This document shows, in pieces, positions 14,624 through 23,174 of a DNA stretch of 64,000 nt. The notes beneath the pieces were generated by a model that made no database searches, was not told where the DNA came from, and saw only the letters and a list, made by a program, of their open reading frames with translations. The DNA comes from Parahoeflea olei. Its GTDB lineage: Bacteria > Pseudomonadota > Alphaproteobacteria > Rhizobiales > Rhizobiaceae. Each line of letters starts with the position of its first letter. The first letter of the stretch is position 1. The stretch lies in NCBI RefSeq assembly GCF_001703635.1, contig NZ_LQZT01000050.1, forward strand, positions 85,794 to 149,793. The letters are read 5' to 3'. The translations under genes and the position numbers were made by a program.

Positions 14624-17271
14624 TGCCCGACCTTTTGATCGAACTCCGCTCCGAGGAAATCCCTGCGCGCATGCAGCGCAAGGCGGCCGGCGACCTGCGC
14701 AAGGCCGTGACCGATGCGCTGGTCGATGCCGGGCTGACCTACGAGGCCGCGCGCGAATACTGGACGCCGCGCCGGCTCGCGCTCGACATCCGCGGGTTGA
14801 CCGCGCGCTCGCGCGACGTGCGCGAGGAGATCAAGGGCCCGTCCACCAAGGCGCCGGAACAGGCGCTGGCGGGCTTCATGCGCAAGGCCGGGCTCACCGA
14901 CATTTCCCAGGCGCATGTGCACAGCGATCCGAAGAAGGGCGACTTCTACGTGGCCCATATCTCGCGGCCCGGCCGCGACGCGGAAGAGATCATCGCCGAT
15001 GTCATGCCCGGTATCATCCGCGGCTTCTCCTGGCCCAAATCCATGCGCTGGGGCGCGGCTTCGATGCCGAAGGGCTCAAGCTTCGGCGGCATTGACGGCA
15101 AGGGACCGGAAGCCCTGAAATGGGTGCGGCCGCTGCAGTCGATCGTCTGCACTTTCGGCCCGGAAACCGAGGAGCCGACCGTGATTTCGTTCGGGATCGA
15201 CGGTCTCGTCGCCGGCAATGTGACCGCCGGCCACCGCTTCCACGCGCCCGAGAGCTTCACCGTGCGCCGGTTCGACGATTACGTCGACAAACTCGATCGC
15301 GCCCGCGTGATCCTCGACGCCGAGCGGCGCAAGGAGATCATTCTCGCCGACGCCAGGAACCTCGCCTTTGCCTCCGGCCTCGAACTGGTCGAGGACGAGG
15401 CGCTGCTCGAGGAGGTTTCGGGGCTGGTCGAATGGCCGGTGGTGCTGATGGGCGAATTCGAGGAAGAATTCCTCGAAATCCCCGACGACATCATTCGGCT
15501 GACGATCAAGACCAACCAGAAATGCTTCGTGCTGAGAAAGCCCGGCGGCGGGCTGTCGAACCGGTTCATCCTGGTCGCCAATGTCGAGGCCAGCGACGGC
15601 GGCGCCGAGATCGCCCGCGGCAACGGCAAGGTGGTGCGCGCGCGCCTCTCCGACGCCCTCTATTTCTGGAACACCGACCAGGCCAACCTGCCGGATCTTG
15701 GCGAGCTTCAGGCCTCGGCCGAAAAATTCGGTCTCGATCTCAACAAGCCGCTCGACCAGCGCATGGCCAAGCTCGACCATTTGGGCGTGACCTTCCACGC
15801 CAAGCTCGGGACGCAAGGCGAGCGCGTCGCCCGCATTGCGAAACTGGCGGAAGAACTGGCGCCGGTGGTGGCGCACTCTTCAACCTCCCCCGTGAGGGGA
15901 GGTCGGAGCGAAGCTCCGGGTGGGGGTGATGCCTCGTCTTCGGCGGATGTCGCGCAAGGGGGAGGGGAGCAGATCGCCCAACTCGCCCGTCGTGCGGCGG
16001 TGCTCGCCAAGGCGGATCTGACCACTGAAGTGGTCGGCGAATTCCCTGAACTGCAGGGCGTGATGGGCCGCATCTATGCAGGGCTGCAGGGCGAGGATGC
16101 ATCCGTGGCGCTTGCCGCCGAGCAGCACTACAAGCCGCAAGGCCCCTCCGACGAGGTGCCGACCGACCCGGTATCCATCGCCGTCGCGCTCGCCGACAAG
16201 CTCGACACGCTGGTCGGCTTCTGGGCCATCGACGAAAAGCCCACCGGCTCCAAGGACCCCTTCGCGCTTCGCCGTGCGGCGCTGGGCGTGATCCGGATTC
16301 TGGTGGAGAATGGGGTGCGGATGAATTTGCTTCCTACATTTAAATCCCCCCAAGCGGCACTCTTGATTTGGGGCCTTAGACGCTTTGACGACTACCGCTT
16401 TTTATTGTCTAGGTATGACGCACAATATGATCGGGCACCGCAGCCAAATCTGGGAGATAGAGTGTATTATGATCTTCTGAATGGCGATGGTTTTCTTGAT
16501 GAGCATTATTCTGCAATCAGCTTGGCCCAAGCGGGTAATCCAGATCTGGGCGGAGGTGCTGATGAAGAGGAATATGCAATCAGAGAAAGCTCTTACGCCC
16601 AAGCATTCCAAAGGCTTGAGCAGATTCAGCATTTGATGGTTCATATTTGGTTCGAAAGTACTGGGCGCGGGGACGCCCCAACGGGGTTCGAAGCTTATCT
16701 TTTGGCGGCGCAGGAAATCGATTGGCTCGATCAAAGGTTCGACTATGTTGCATCGGACCTCCTTTCCTTCTTTCACGACCGCCTGAAAGTCTATCTGCGC
16801 GACCAGGGCGCGCGGCATGACCTGATCGACGCGGTGATCACGCCCGCATCCGACGACCTGCTCGACATCACCCGCCGGGTCTCGGCGCTGGGCGCATTCC
16901 TCGACACCGAGGACGGCAAGAACCTATTGGCCGGCGCCAAGCGCGCGGCCAATATTCTCGCCGCCGAGGAGAAGAAGGGCACGCGGGTTGCCGAAAGCGT
17001 CGATCCGGCGCTGTTCGAGCTTGAGGCAGAAAAGGTGCTGCATGCGGCGGTCACCTCCTCTGTGGAGGCCGCCACGACGGCGATTGCCGAGGAAGACTAT
17101 GCCGCGGCGATGGCGGCACTTGCAGCGCTGCGCGCGCCGGTCGACGCCTTCTTCGAAGCCGTGCTCGTCAATGCCGAGGACGAGGCGGTGCGCGCAAATC
17201 GCCTCGCGCTGCTCGCCATGATCCGCGAAGCCACGGGTGCCGTCGCCGATTTCTCGAAGATCGCCGGCTGA
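14623..17271 (+). CDS. glyS: Glycyl-tRNA synthetase beta subunit, enlarged by two in-frame insertions
   Basis: GlyS binds tRNA-Gly as partner of GlyQ. The product has 882 residues against about 700 in the family. Normal blocks are the N-terminal PDLLIELRSEEIPA, LRKPGGGLSNRFI, YKPQGPSDEVPTDPVSIAVALADKLDTL, KPTGSKDPFALRRAALGVIRI and FFHDRLKVYLRDQGARHDLIDAV. Two segments do not belong. Residues 418-450 (15874-15972) encode a Ser/Gly-rich stretch made by a palindromic repeat. Residues ~569-710 (about 16327-16752) are a markedly AT-rich block without recognisable homology. Both keep the frame and sit between conserved blocks, so the enzyme may still work. A duplicate of its first 16 codons lies just upstream. 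Confidence 0.95.
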   Translation: MPDLLIELRSEEIPARMQRKAAGDLRKAVTDALVDAGLTYEAAREYWTPRRLALDIRGLTARSRDVREEIKGPSTKAPEQALAGFMRKAGLTDISQAHVHSDPKKGDFYVAHISRPGRDAEEIIADVMPGIIRGFSWPKSMRWGAASMPKGSSFGGIDGKGPEALKWVRPLQSIVCTFGPETEEPTVISFGIDGLVAGNVTAGHRFHAPESFTVRRFDDYVDKLDRARVILDAERRKEIILADARNLAFASGLELVEDEALLEEVSGLVEWPVVLMGEFEEEFLEIPDDIIRLTIKTNQKCFVLRKPGGGLSNRFILVANVEASDGGAEIARGNGKVVRARLSDALYFWNTDQANLPDLGELQASAEKFGLDLNKPLDQRMAKLDHLGVTFHAKLGTQGERVARIAKLAEELAPVVAHSSTSPVRGGRSEAPGGGDASSSADVAQGGGEQIAQLARRAAVLAKADLTTEVVGEFPELQGVMGRIYAGLQGEDASVALAAEQHYKPQGPSDEVPTDPVSIAVALADKLDTLVGFWAIDEKPTGSKDPFALRRAALGVIRILVENGVRMNLLPTFKSPQAALLIWGLRRFDDYRFLLSRYDAQYDRAPQPNLGDRVYYDLLNGDGFLDEHYSAISLAQAGNPDLGGGADEEEYAIRESSYAQAFQRLEQIQHLMVHIWFESTGRGDAPTGFEAYLLAAQEIDWLDQRFDYVASDLLSFFHDRLKVYLRDQGARHDLIDAVITPASDDLLDITRRVSALGAFLDTEDGKNLLAGAKRAANILAAEEKKGTRVAESVDPALFELEAEKVLHAAVTSSVEAATTAIAEEDYAAAMAALAALRAPVDAFFEAVLVNAEDEAVRANRLALLAMIREATGAVADFSKIAG
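15874..15972 (+). repeat. Palindromic repeat element inserted in frame in glyS
   Basis: About 99 nt interrupt the conserved region between LAPVVA and IAQLARRAAVLAKADL of GlyS. The insert contains two perfect adjacent hairpins: CCTCCCC/GGGGAGG with loop CGTGA at 15884-15902, and CGGAGC/GCTCCG with loop GAA at 15904-15918, followed by GGTGGGGGTGATGCC. From memory, this pair is the usual beginning of an intergenic palindromic repeat family common in rhizobial genomes. Here it is translated as a Ser/Gly-rich loop with no stop codon. Confidence 0.75.
16327..16752 (+). other. AT-rich in-frame insertion within glyS
   Basis: By eye this stretch is roughly half A+T, while flanking glyS and neighbours are about two-thirds G+C. 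It uses codons rare elsewhere here (TTA, TTT, TAT, AAT, AGA). The encoded ~142 residues (LLIWGLRRFDDYRFLLSRYD ... EIDWLDQRFDYVA) resemble nothing I recognise. They sit where normal GlyS runs directly from the VRILVENGVRM-type helix into DLLSFFHDRLKVYLRDQGAR. Sharp edges in composition suggest acquisition of foreign DNA inside an essential gene. Confidence 0.7.
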
Positions 17272-17277
17272 GCGGCT

Positions 17278-17298
17278 GCCGGCGGCTTGACCGCCGGC
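17278..17298 (+). terminator. Hairpin after glyS
   Basis: GCCGGCGG and CCGCCGGC form a perfect 8-bp stem with loop CTTGA, 6 nt after the glyS stop. It is followed by GAAAC rather than a T-run, so it is a plausible but not classical terminator. The remaining sequence to 17548 holds no convincing gene. Confidence 0.55.
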
Positions 17299-17548
17299 GA
17301 AACGCTGCGCAACCTTCCAGGCCTTGCCCGCAACGGCCAGAGCCGGCGCCCCTGGAGGTGGGAGCCGGCTCCGTGTGCCATCGCGTGGTCCGGTCGGGGA
17401 CTTGCGGGGCACGGACGGTGTGGGGCCGTCCGTTGTGAATGGTCCGGATGCAGGGCCTGCAAGGGGCGGGAACCTCGGTCGCCTCCGGACATGATGTCAA
17501 ACCGGCCGATCCGGCCTTGCCGGTGGGGCCGTGGGCGCGGCAAGCGCC

Positions 17549-18097
17549 CTAGTTGAGCCGGAGTTCGTAGGCCGACGGATCGAACGGCTTCGCCATCTCT
17601 GCCAGCGCCGAGGTCCGGGTGTCGGTGTCGACCGGCGGAGCGGTCGTGGCGATCGCCGGCTCGACCAGCGGCGGCTCGGCTGGGGCCTCCGTCACCACCG
17701 GCGGCAGGAAGGGTGTCGCGGCGATTGCCTTCGGCGTGGCCGGAATTTCGGTTGCGACGCTCTGGCCCGGCTTCGGGGCGGCCACGCCGAGCGCCACCAG
17801 ATCGGCTTCGCTCGCCTTGCTGACCATGGTGACGGGCGAGCCGCCACGCAGGTTTTCGGTGCGGTAGATCTTCATCTCGCCGTCGACATTGCGGATTTCG
17901 ACGATCTGCTCGCCGGGCGCGAGCCGGACCTGGGTTGCCTCGGCCTTTTTTGCCTTCTCCGCCTGCGCGCAGGCCGGGCATCCGATTTCGAGGATGCTGG
18001 TGCGTGCGCCGCCGGTCGGCGCGAACTGCTCGATCGAGCCGGCGCTGGCAGCGCCTGCGCTTGCGCAGATGGTCGCGGCAATCAACAGTCTCAGCAT
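17549..18097 (-). CDS. Secreted protein with plant-virulence-effector HPE1-like domain
   Basis: The product has 182 residues from ATG 18095-18097. It has a signal peptide (LLIAATICASAGAASAG), then SIEQFAPTGGARTSILEIGCPACAQAEKAKK, EIRNVDGEMKIYRTENLRGG and SPVTMVSKASEADLVALGVA. These resemble the rhizobial family annotated as HPE1-like, usually found next to glyS as here. The C-terminal 60 residues are Pro/Ala-rich. A CPAC pair could bind metal or form a disulfide. Despite the family name, a role in plant interaction is not shown by the sequence. Confidence 0.78.
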   Translation of the reverse strand: MLRLLIAATICASAGAASAGSIEQFAPTGGARTSILEIGCPACAQAEKAKKAEATQVRLAPGEQIVEIRNVDGEMKIYRTENLRGGSPVTMVSKASEADLVALGVAAPKPGQSVATEIPATPKAIAATPFLPPVVTEAPAEPPLVEPAIATTAPPVDTDTRTSALAEMAKPFDPSAYELRLN

Positions 18098-18215
18098 GGC
18101 GCATACTCCCGTTTCAGCCGGTCCGCCCGGAGGCGGAATATCCGGCTTTGGTGAATGCACCCTAGCAGCGGGCCGTTACGATCCGGTTCTTGGAAGCGGT
18201 AAACGAAGAGTTAAA

Positions 18216-19487
18216 TCAGGCTTTCTCGCGCGCGACCGCGCGCCAGCCGATGTCGCGGCGGCAAAACCCGTTGTCCCAGGCGACAGCGTCGACAGCGGCA
18301 TAGGCCTTCGCCTGCGCGTCCGCCACCGACTGGCCGAGCGCGGTGACATTGAGCACGCGCCCGCCGGTGGCAACCAATGTGCCGTCCTTCATTGCGGTGC
18401 CGGCATGAAACACCTTCGTGTCGGCGGTTTCCGCGGGCAGGGCGGTGATCGGCGTGGGTTTCTCGTAGGACCCCGGATAGCCCTTGGAGGCGAGCACCAC
18501 CGTGAGCGCGGTCTCCTCGCGCCAGTCTGCGCTCGCCTTGTCGAGCGTGCCGGTCGCCGCGGCATGAAGCAGCTCGAGCAGGTCGTTCTTCAGGCGCATG
18601 AACACCACCTGGCATTCCGGATCGCCGAAGCGCACATTGTATTCAATGAGCTCCGGCCCCTTGTCGGTAATCATCAGCCCGGCAAAGAACACGCCCTGGA
18701 ACGGCATGCCTATCTCCGCCATGCCGCGCATGGTGGGTTCGATGATCTCCTTCATGGTGCGCTCGACCATCTGCGGCGTCATCACCGGCGCCGGCGAATA
18801 GGCGCCCATGCCGCCGGTGTTGGGGCCGGTGTCGCCGTCGCCCACGCGCTTGTGGTCTTGGGCGGTGGCGAGCGGCAGCAGCGTCTTGCCGTCCGAGAGG
18901 CAGAAGAAGCTCGCCTCCTCGCCGTCGAGATAGGCTTCCACCACCACTTCCGCGCCCGCATCGCCAAACGCGCCCTCGAAGCAGTCGTCGATGGCGGCCA
19001 GCGCCACGTCGAGCGTCATCGCCACCGTCACGCCCTTGCCGGCGGCCAGCCCGTCGGCCTTGATGACGATCGGCGCGCCCTGCTGGCGCACATAGGCCTT
19101 GGCCTTGGGCGCGTTGTTGAAGCGCTGGTAGGCGCCGGTTGGAATGCCGAACCGGGCGCAGATATCCTTGGTGAAGCCCTTCGAGCCTTCGAGCTGTGCT
19201 GCGGCGGCGGAAGGGCCGAACACGGCGATGCCGGCCGCGCGCAGCGGATCGGCCAGGCCCGCCACCAGCGGCGCTTCCGGCCCGACGATGACGAGACCGA
19301 TCTCCTTGTCGCGGCAGAAGCGGATGACGGCTTCGTGGTCGCCCGCATCGAGATCCTGCACCGCCGCATGCTCGGCGATCCCGGGATTGCCCGGCGCCGC
19401 GTAAAGCGTCCCGAGCAGCGGCGACTGGGCGATCTTCCAGGCAAGCGCATGCTCGCGGCCGCCCGACCCGATCAACAGCACATTCAT
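18216..19487 (-). CDS. purD: Phosphoribosylamine-glycine ligase (GAR synthetase)
   Basis: PurD is the ATP-grasp enzyme that makes glycinamide ribonucleotide in purine synthesis. The product has 423 residues, taking the start at MNVLLIGSGGREHALAW (19487); two codons upstream are also ATG-compatible. The GGREHALAWK N-domain, GPNTGGMGAYSPAPV and IEYNVRFGDPECQ motifs are all present. It is the first gene leftward of a divergent gap shared with ubiA. Length and motifs are normal. Confidence 0.97.
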   Translation of the reverse strand: MNVLLIGSGGREHALAWKIAQSPLLGTLYAAPGNPGIAEHAAVQDLDAGDHEAVIRFCRDKEIGLVIVGPEAPLVAGLADPLRAAGIAVFGPSAAAAQLEGSKGFTKDICARFGIPTGAYQRFNNAPKAKAYVRQQGAPIVIKADGLAAGKGVTVAMTLDVALAAIDDCFEGAFGDAGAEVVVEAYLDGEEASFFCLSDGKTLLPLATAQDHKRVGDGDTGPNTGGMGAYSPAPVMTPQMVERTMKEIIEPTMRGMAEIGMPFQGVFFAGLMITDKGPELIEYNVRFGDPECQVVFMRLKNDLLELLHAAATGTLDKASADWREETALTVVLASKGYPGSYEKPTPITALPAETADTKVFHAGTAMKDGTLVATGGRVLNVTALGQSVADAQAKAYAAVDAVAWDNGFCRRDIGWRAVAREKA

Positions 19488-19766
19488 CATCGGCATTCTC
19501 CACACGCGCGGGGTTGGGACAGGCGGCAGCGCCCGTTGGCACCGGGTTAGGAAAACATCGCCGCAGGGTCAAGCGCGGAACCGCCGTTGCGGCGCGGGGT
19601 ACACACCCAAACGCATCGCTGCCGCCTGCCGGTGCCGGGAGAGAGCTGTGCAGGCTGGTCCGACGTAGGCCAGGGTGCCCCGGGGGCTGCGGCTTAAGCT
19701 CCCATTCCGCCAGGCTGCGGCCGCAGCCGTCTTGACCGGTCCTGCTTCGGGTGGCAACAGTCGGAC

Positions 19767-20741
19767 ATGCCGCACACACATGATCCCCTGACTGACAAAC
19801 ACGCCCGCGTCGCCGATGCGCCCTCGGGCAACTGGGTTTACCGCGTCCTGCCGCGCGCCTTGTGGCCCCATGCCCAGCTCGCCCGCTGGGACCGGCCGAT
19901 CGGCTGGCAGTTGTTGATGTGGCCCTGTTTCTGGTCGGCGGCGCTTGCCGCCAATGTCGCCAGCGCCGAGACCAATATCGACACGGTCTGGTATCCCACG
20001 CTCACGCTCTGGCACCTCGTCCTGTTCATGGTCGGCTCGATCGCCATGCGCGGCGCCGGCTGCACCTGGAACGATCTGGTCGATTACCGCATCGACGCCA
20101 AGGTGGCGCGCACCCGCTCGCGGCCCTTGCCCTCGCGGCGGATTTCGCGGACCGCCGCGGCAGCCTTCCTGGTCGTCCAGGCGCTGGTGGGCCTATTGGT
20201 GCTGGTGCAGTTCAACAGCTTCTCGATCGCGCTCGGCATCGCCTCGCTCGGCGTCGTCGCGATCTATCCCTTCGCCAAGCGCTTCACCGACTGGCCGCAG
20301 TTCTTCCTGGGACTGGCCTTTTCCTGGGGCGCGCTGATGGGTTGGGCGGCGGTCTTCGCCGATCTCGCCTGGCCGCCGGTGCTGCTCTATGTCGGGGCGA
20401 TTGCCTGGACCATCGGTTACGACACCATCTATGCCCACCAGGACAAGGAGGACGACGCGCTGGTCGGCGTGCGCTCCACCGCGCGCCTGTTCGGCGAACG
20501 CACCAAGCTGTGGCTGGTCCTGTTCTACGGGCTGTTCACCGCCATGGCGCTTGCGGCCTTCTGGCTCGCCGCAGTGTCCTGGCCCGCCTATGCCGGCCTC
20601 GCCGCGGCGGTGGCCCTGCTGGCCTGGCAGATCCGGGTTCTCGACATCGACGACGCCGACCAGTGCCTCAAGCTGTTCAAGGCGAATCACCATGTCGGCA
20701 TGATCGTGTTCGCGGGCCTGATCCTGGCCATAGTCCTGTAA
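19767..20741 (+). CDS. ubiA: 4-hydroxybenzoate octaprenyltransferase
   Basis: UbiA attaches the polyprenyl tail to 4-hydroxybenzoate in ubiquinone synthesis, in the inner membrane. The product has 324 residues with about eight hydrophobic helices. The two Asp-rich prenyl diphosphate sites are intact: NDLVDYRIDAKVARTRSRPL and DTIYAHQDKEDDALVGVRST. It is divergent from purD and convergent with the DUF6101 gene, with a strong shared terminator. Its donor substrate would come from the polyprenyl synthase at 4.1-5.1 kb. Confidence 0.95.
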   Translation: MPHTHDPLTDKHARVADAPSGNWVYRVLPRALWPHAQLARWDRPIGWQLLMWPCFWSAALAANVASAETNIDTVWYPTLTLWHLVLFMVGSIAMRGAGCTWNDLVDYRIDAKVARTRSRPLPSRRISRTAAAAFLVVQALVGLLVLVQFNSFSIALGIASLGVVAIYPFAKRFTDWPQFFLGLAFSWGALMGWAAVFADLAWPPVLLYVGAIAWTIGYDTIYAHQDKEDDALVGVRSTARLFGERTKLWLVLFYGLFTAMALAAFWLAAVSWPAYAGLAAAVALLAWQIRVLDIDDADQCLKLFKANHHVGMIVFAGLILAIVL

Positions 20742-20747
20742 CGAAAA

Positions 20748-20776
20748 GCCCGGCCACTCCCAAGGAGCGGCCGGGC
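20748..20776. terminator. Bidirectional terminator between ubiA and the DUF6101 gene
   Basis: A long near-perfect hairpin consists of GCCCGGCC plus CTCC pairing with GGAG plus GGCCGGGC around loop CAA. AAAA precedes the left arm, giving a T-run on the minus-strand transcript. It separates two convergent genes. Confidence 0.8.
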
Positions 20777-20799
20777 CTGAAACAAGCCGGTATTCCGGT

Positions 20800-21366
20800 T
20801 CAGCGGCGGGCGATGATCTCGCGGCCTTCGATCTTCATGCGGATACCCATGGTGCCGGTCGAGCGGCGCACCAGGAAGCGCGGCCGGCGATCGGCGATCT
20901 GGTGATGCCGACGGCGGCGCGAGGGAGCCGTGCCCGCGCACCGGTCGGTGCCGTCCTCGAGCGGCCGGGCCACGCCGTCGGCTTCCACCATCAGCATCGG
21001 CAGGCCGTAGAGATCGGACCAGGCGCGCCAGTCGGCGGCGATGTCGCCGAGGTCATGGGCGACCAGCAGCGGCACGCACAGCGCAAGATCGGTATGGTGC
21101 AGTTCCAGGGTCACGGTCACCGTGCCATCGCCGTGGTCGATGGCCCGCGCGGCCACGCCCTTGAAGGCGCGCGCCGGCAGCGCGATCGACAGCGGCAGCC
21201 CCGACTTCGTCAGGACCTTGCGAATGACGGCACCGCGATTGTCGAGCGTCACGGACACTTCGTCGCGTTCGTCGCGCGCCGCATAGGACACGCGTTGCGG
21301 GAAAATGCCCGGGTCGAGCCGTAGCTCATATCCTGCCCAGACGGGCTTCGAAACGGTGTTGGTCAT
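20800..21366 (-). CDS. DUF6101 family protein
   Basis: The product has 188 residues from ATG 21364-21366, starting MTNTVSKPVWAGYELRLDPG. The central region (VTLDNRGAVIRKVLTKSGLP, ALPARAFKGVAARAI, VTLELHHTDLALCVPLLVAHDLGDIAADWRAW) is the conserved rhizobial DUF6101 core. There is no signal peptide, and the C-terminus is basic. The family is found between ubiA and the FAD oxidoreductase in Rhizobiaceae. Function unknown. Confidence 0.82.
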   Translation of the reverse strand: MTNTVSKPVWAGYELRLDPGIFPQRVSYAARDERDEVSVTLDNRGAVIRKVLTKSGLPLSIALPARAFKGVAARAIDHGDGTVTVTLELHHTDLALCVPLLVAHDLGDIAADWRAWSDLYGLPMLMVEADGVARPLEDGTDRCAGTAPSRRRRHHQIADRRPRFLVRRSTGTMGIRMKIEGREIIARR

Positions 21367-21550
21367 CTTATACGCCTCTGTAACTCTTGAGAGCCGGTGA
21401 TCCGGTCTTCTCATTCGGGGCTTTTCGCCCTCTCACAGGAGGCACAATGACCGATGGCCGTTTTCGACGGCTTAAAAATTTGGGTTAAGAAAAGCTATGC
21501 GCCGGAAATGGTTAGCAGAACACGACTGTCCCATTACCATTTTGGAAAGG

Positions 21551-22984
21551 TTACCGGGCGGCAAGGACCTTGTTCGGGTTCATGATGCCGTGCGGGTCGA
21601 GCGCGTCCTTGATGCGGCGCATCAGCGCGATTTCTACCGGCGACCGGATCGCGGCCAGTTCATCGCGCTTGAGTTGTCCGATGCCGTGCTCGGCCGAGAT
21701 CGAGCCGCCGAGGTCGAGCACGATCGCGTGCACGATGGCGTTCATTTCGCCCCAGCGCGCGAGAAAGGCCTCGGTGTCCTCTCCCGGCCCCTGCGAGATG
21801 TTGTAGTGAATGTTGCCGTCGCCCATGTGCCCGAAGGCGACCACGCGCGCACTCGGCATGGCGGCGGCCACCGCGCGGTCGGCAAGGGACAGGAATTCGG
21901 GGATCCTGGCCACCGGCACCGAGACGTCGTGCTTGATCGAGCCGCCTTCGGGACGCTGCGCCCAGGACATCGATTCCCGCAGGTGCCAGAAGCCCTGGCG
22001 CTGGGCCTCGTTTTCGGCGGCCGCGGCATCGCGGATCAGCCCCGCCTCGTCGGCAGCGACGAACAGCCCTTCGAGCATCGCGCGCGCCGCCTCCTGCGAC
22101 TGCCCCGAGGAAATGTCGATCAACACATACCAGGGATGCGGCTCGGCCAGCGGGTCGCGCACGCCCTCGATATGTTTCGTGGTGAATTCGATGCCGATGC
22201 GCGGCATCAGCTCGAACCCGGTCAGCAAGGGTCCGCAAAAATCCTGGGCCAGGCGGAACAGCTTGAGCGCGGTTTCCGGGCTGTCAATGCCTGCGAAGAT
22301 GGCTTCGTGCCCGCGCGGCTTGGGGAACAGCTTGAGGACGGCCGCCGTGATCACGCCGAGCGTACCCTCGGCGCCGATGAACAGGTCCTTGAGATCGTAG
22401 CCGGTGTTGTCCTTCTTGAGGGACCTGAGCCCGTCCCAGATCTCGCCGTCGGGCAGCACCACCTCGAGCCCCAGGCAGAGCTGGCGCATGTTGCCGAAGG
22501 CGAGCACGGCGGTGCCGCCGGCATTGGAGGAGAGATTGCCGCCGATCTGGCAGGACCCTTCCGAGCCGAGCGACAGCGGGAACATGAGGCCGTGTTCGCC
22601 CGCCGCTTCATGTGCCTTGGCGAGCACCACGCCGGCTTCGGCGACCATGGTCTGGCCGACCGGGTCGATCGCGCGGACGGCGTTGAGGCGGCTGAGCGAC
22701 AGCACGATCGCGCCCTGGCCGGGCATCGGCGTCTGACCGCCCACAAGCCCGGTATTGCCGCCCTGCGGCACCACGGGTGTGCGCGTTTCGTTGGCGAGCT
22801 TGAGGATCGCCGAGACCTGCGCGGTGTCGGCGGGCCTCAGGACCAGCGGGCTTTCACCGGCGAACTTGCCCCGCAACTCGACGAGATAGGGGGCAATGTC
22901 GCTCTCTCCGGTCAGGGCATGGCGCTCACCGGTAATGGCTGCGAAACGGGAAATCAGCGAGGAATCGATCAGGGGTGCGGTCAT
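21551..22984 (-). CDS. FAD-binding oxidoreductase (D-2-hydroxyacid/2-hydroxyglutarate dehydrogenase type)
   Basis: The product has 477 residues. The N-terminal FAD-binding domain holds VVPQGGNTGLVGGQTPM and SEGSCQIGGNLSSNAGGTAV, and IGAEGTLGVITAAVLKL follows. The C-terminal FAD-oxidase domain has VVAFGHMGDGNIHYN and ISAEHGIGQLKR, the metal and substrate motifs of D-lactate, D-2-hydroxyglutarate and glycolate (GlcD) enzymes. The overall form best fits D-2-hydroxyglutarate or D-lactate dehydrogenase acting in the cytosol. The substrate cannot be assigned. It is a single gene, downstream of a TadG-like gene on the same strand. Confidence 0.9.
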   Translation of the reverse strand: MTAPLIDSSLISRFAAITGERHALTGESDIAPYLVELRGKFAGESPLVLRPADTAQVSAILKLANETRTPVVPQGGNTGLVGGQTPMPGQGAIVLSLSRLNAVRAIDPVGQTMVAEAGVVLAKAHEAAGEHGLMFPLSLGSEGSCQIGGNLSSNAGGTAVLAFGNMRQLCLGLEVVLPDGEIWDGLRSLKKDNTGYDLKDLFIGAEGTLGVITAAVLKLFPKPRGHEAIFAGIDSPETALKLFRLAQDFCGPLLTGFELMPRIGIEFTTKHIEGVRDPLAEPHPWYVLIDISSGQSQEAARAMLEGLFVAADEAGLIRDAAAAENEAQRQGFWHLRESMSWAQRPEGGSIKHDVSVPVARIPEFLSLADRAVAAAMPSARVVAFGHMGDGNIHYNISQGPGEDTEAFLARWGEMNAIVHAIVLDLGGSISAEHGIGQLKRDELAAIRSPVEIALMRRIKDALDPHGIMNPNKVLAAR

Positions 22985-23143
22985 CGTCGAGATCTAGCCT
23001 CGCAACCGCTGCAAGTCGAGAGCCCGGCGCCCGCTCAAGCGTCCGCTCCGCAGAGGGAGGACGGGGACGCCGGATCCATGTCCCGGAGCAGGCCGGTCGT
23101 GTTCAGGGGAGCCCCGGCGCTCCCCACCCGGCAAACGGCGTCC

Positions 23144-23166
23144 GGGGCCGGCCCGTGACCGGCCCC
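23144..23166 (-). terminator. Hairpin downstream of the TadG-like gene
   Basis: GGGGCCGG and CCGGCCCC form a perfect 8-bp stem with a 7-nt loop, 8 nt past the stop codon at 23175 of the minus-strand VWA gene. There is no clear T-run. Confidence 0.5.
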
Positions 23167-23174
23167 GCAGAGTG

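Noticed and set aside
15884..15918. CRISPR-like repeat inside glyS
   Set aside because: There are only two different hairpins side by side, no regularly spaced identical repeats and no cas genes in the window.
14623..17271. Possibility that glyS is a pseudogene because of its insertions
   Set aside because: The whole 882-codon frame is open, all conserved blocks are present in order, and both insertions are multiples of three, so an active enzyme is more likely.
19514..19735. 73-codon plus-strand ORF between purD and ubiA
   Set aside because: Low-complexity Arg/Gly composition, no ribosome-binding site or homology; treated as part of the divergent regulatory gap.
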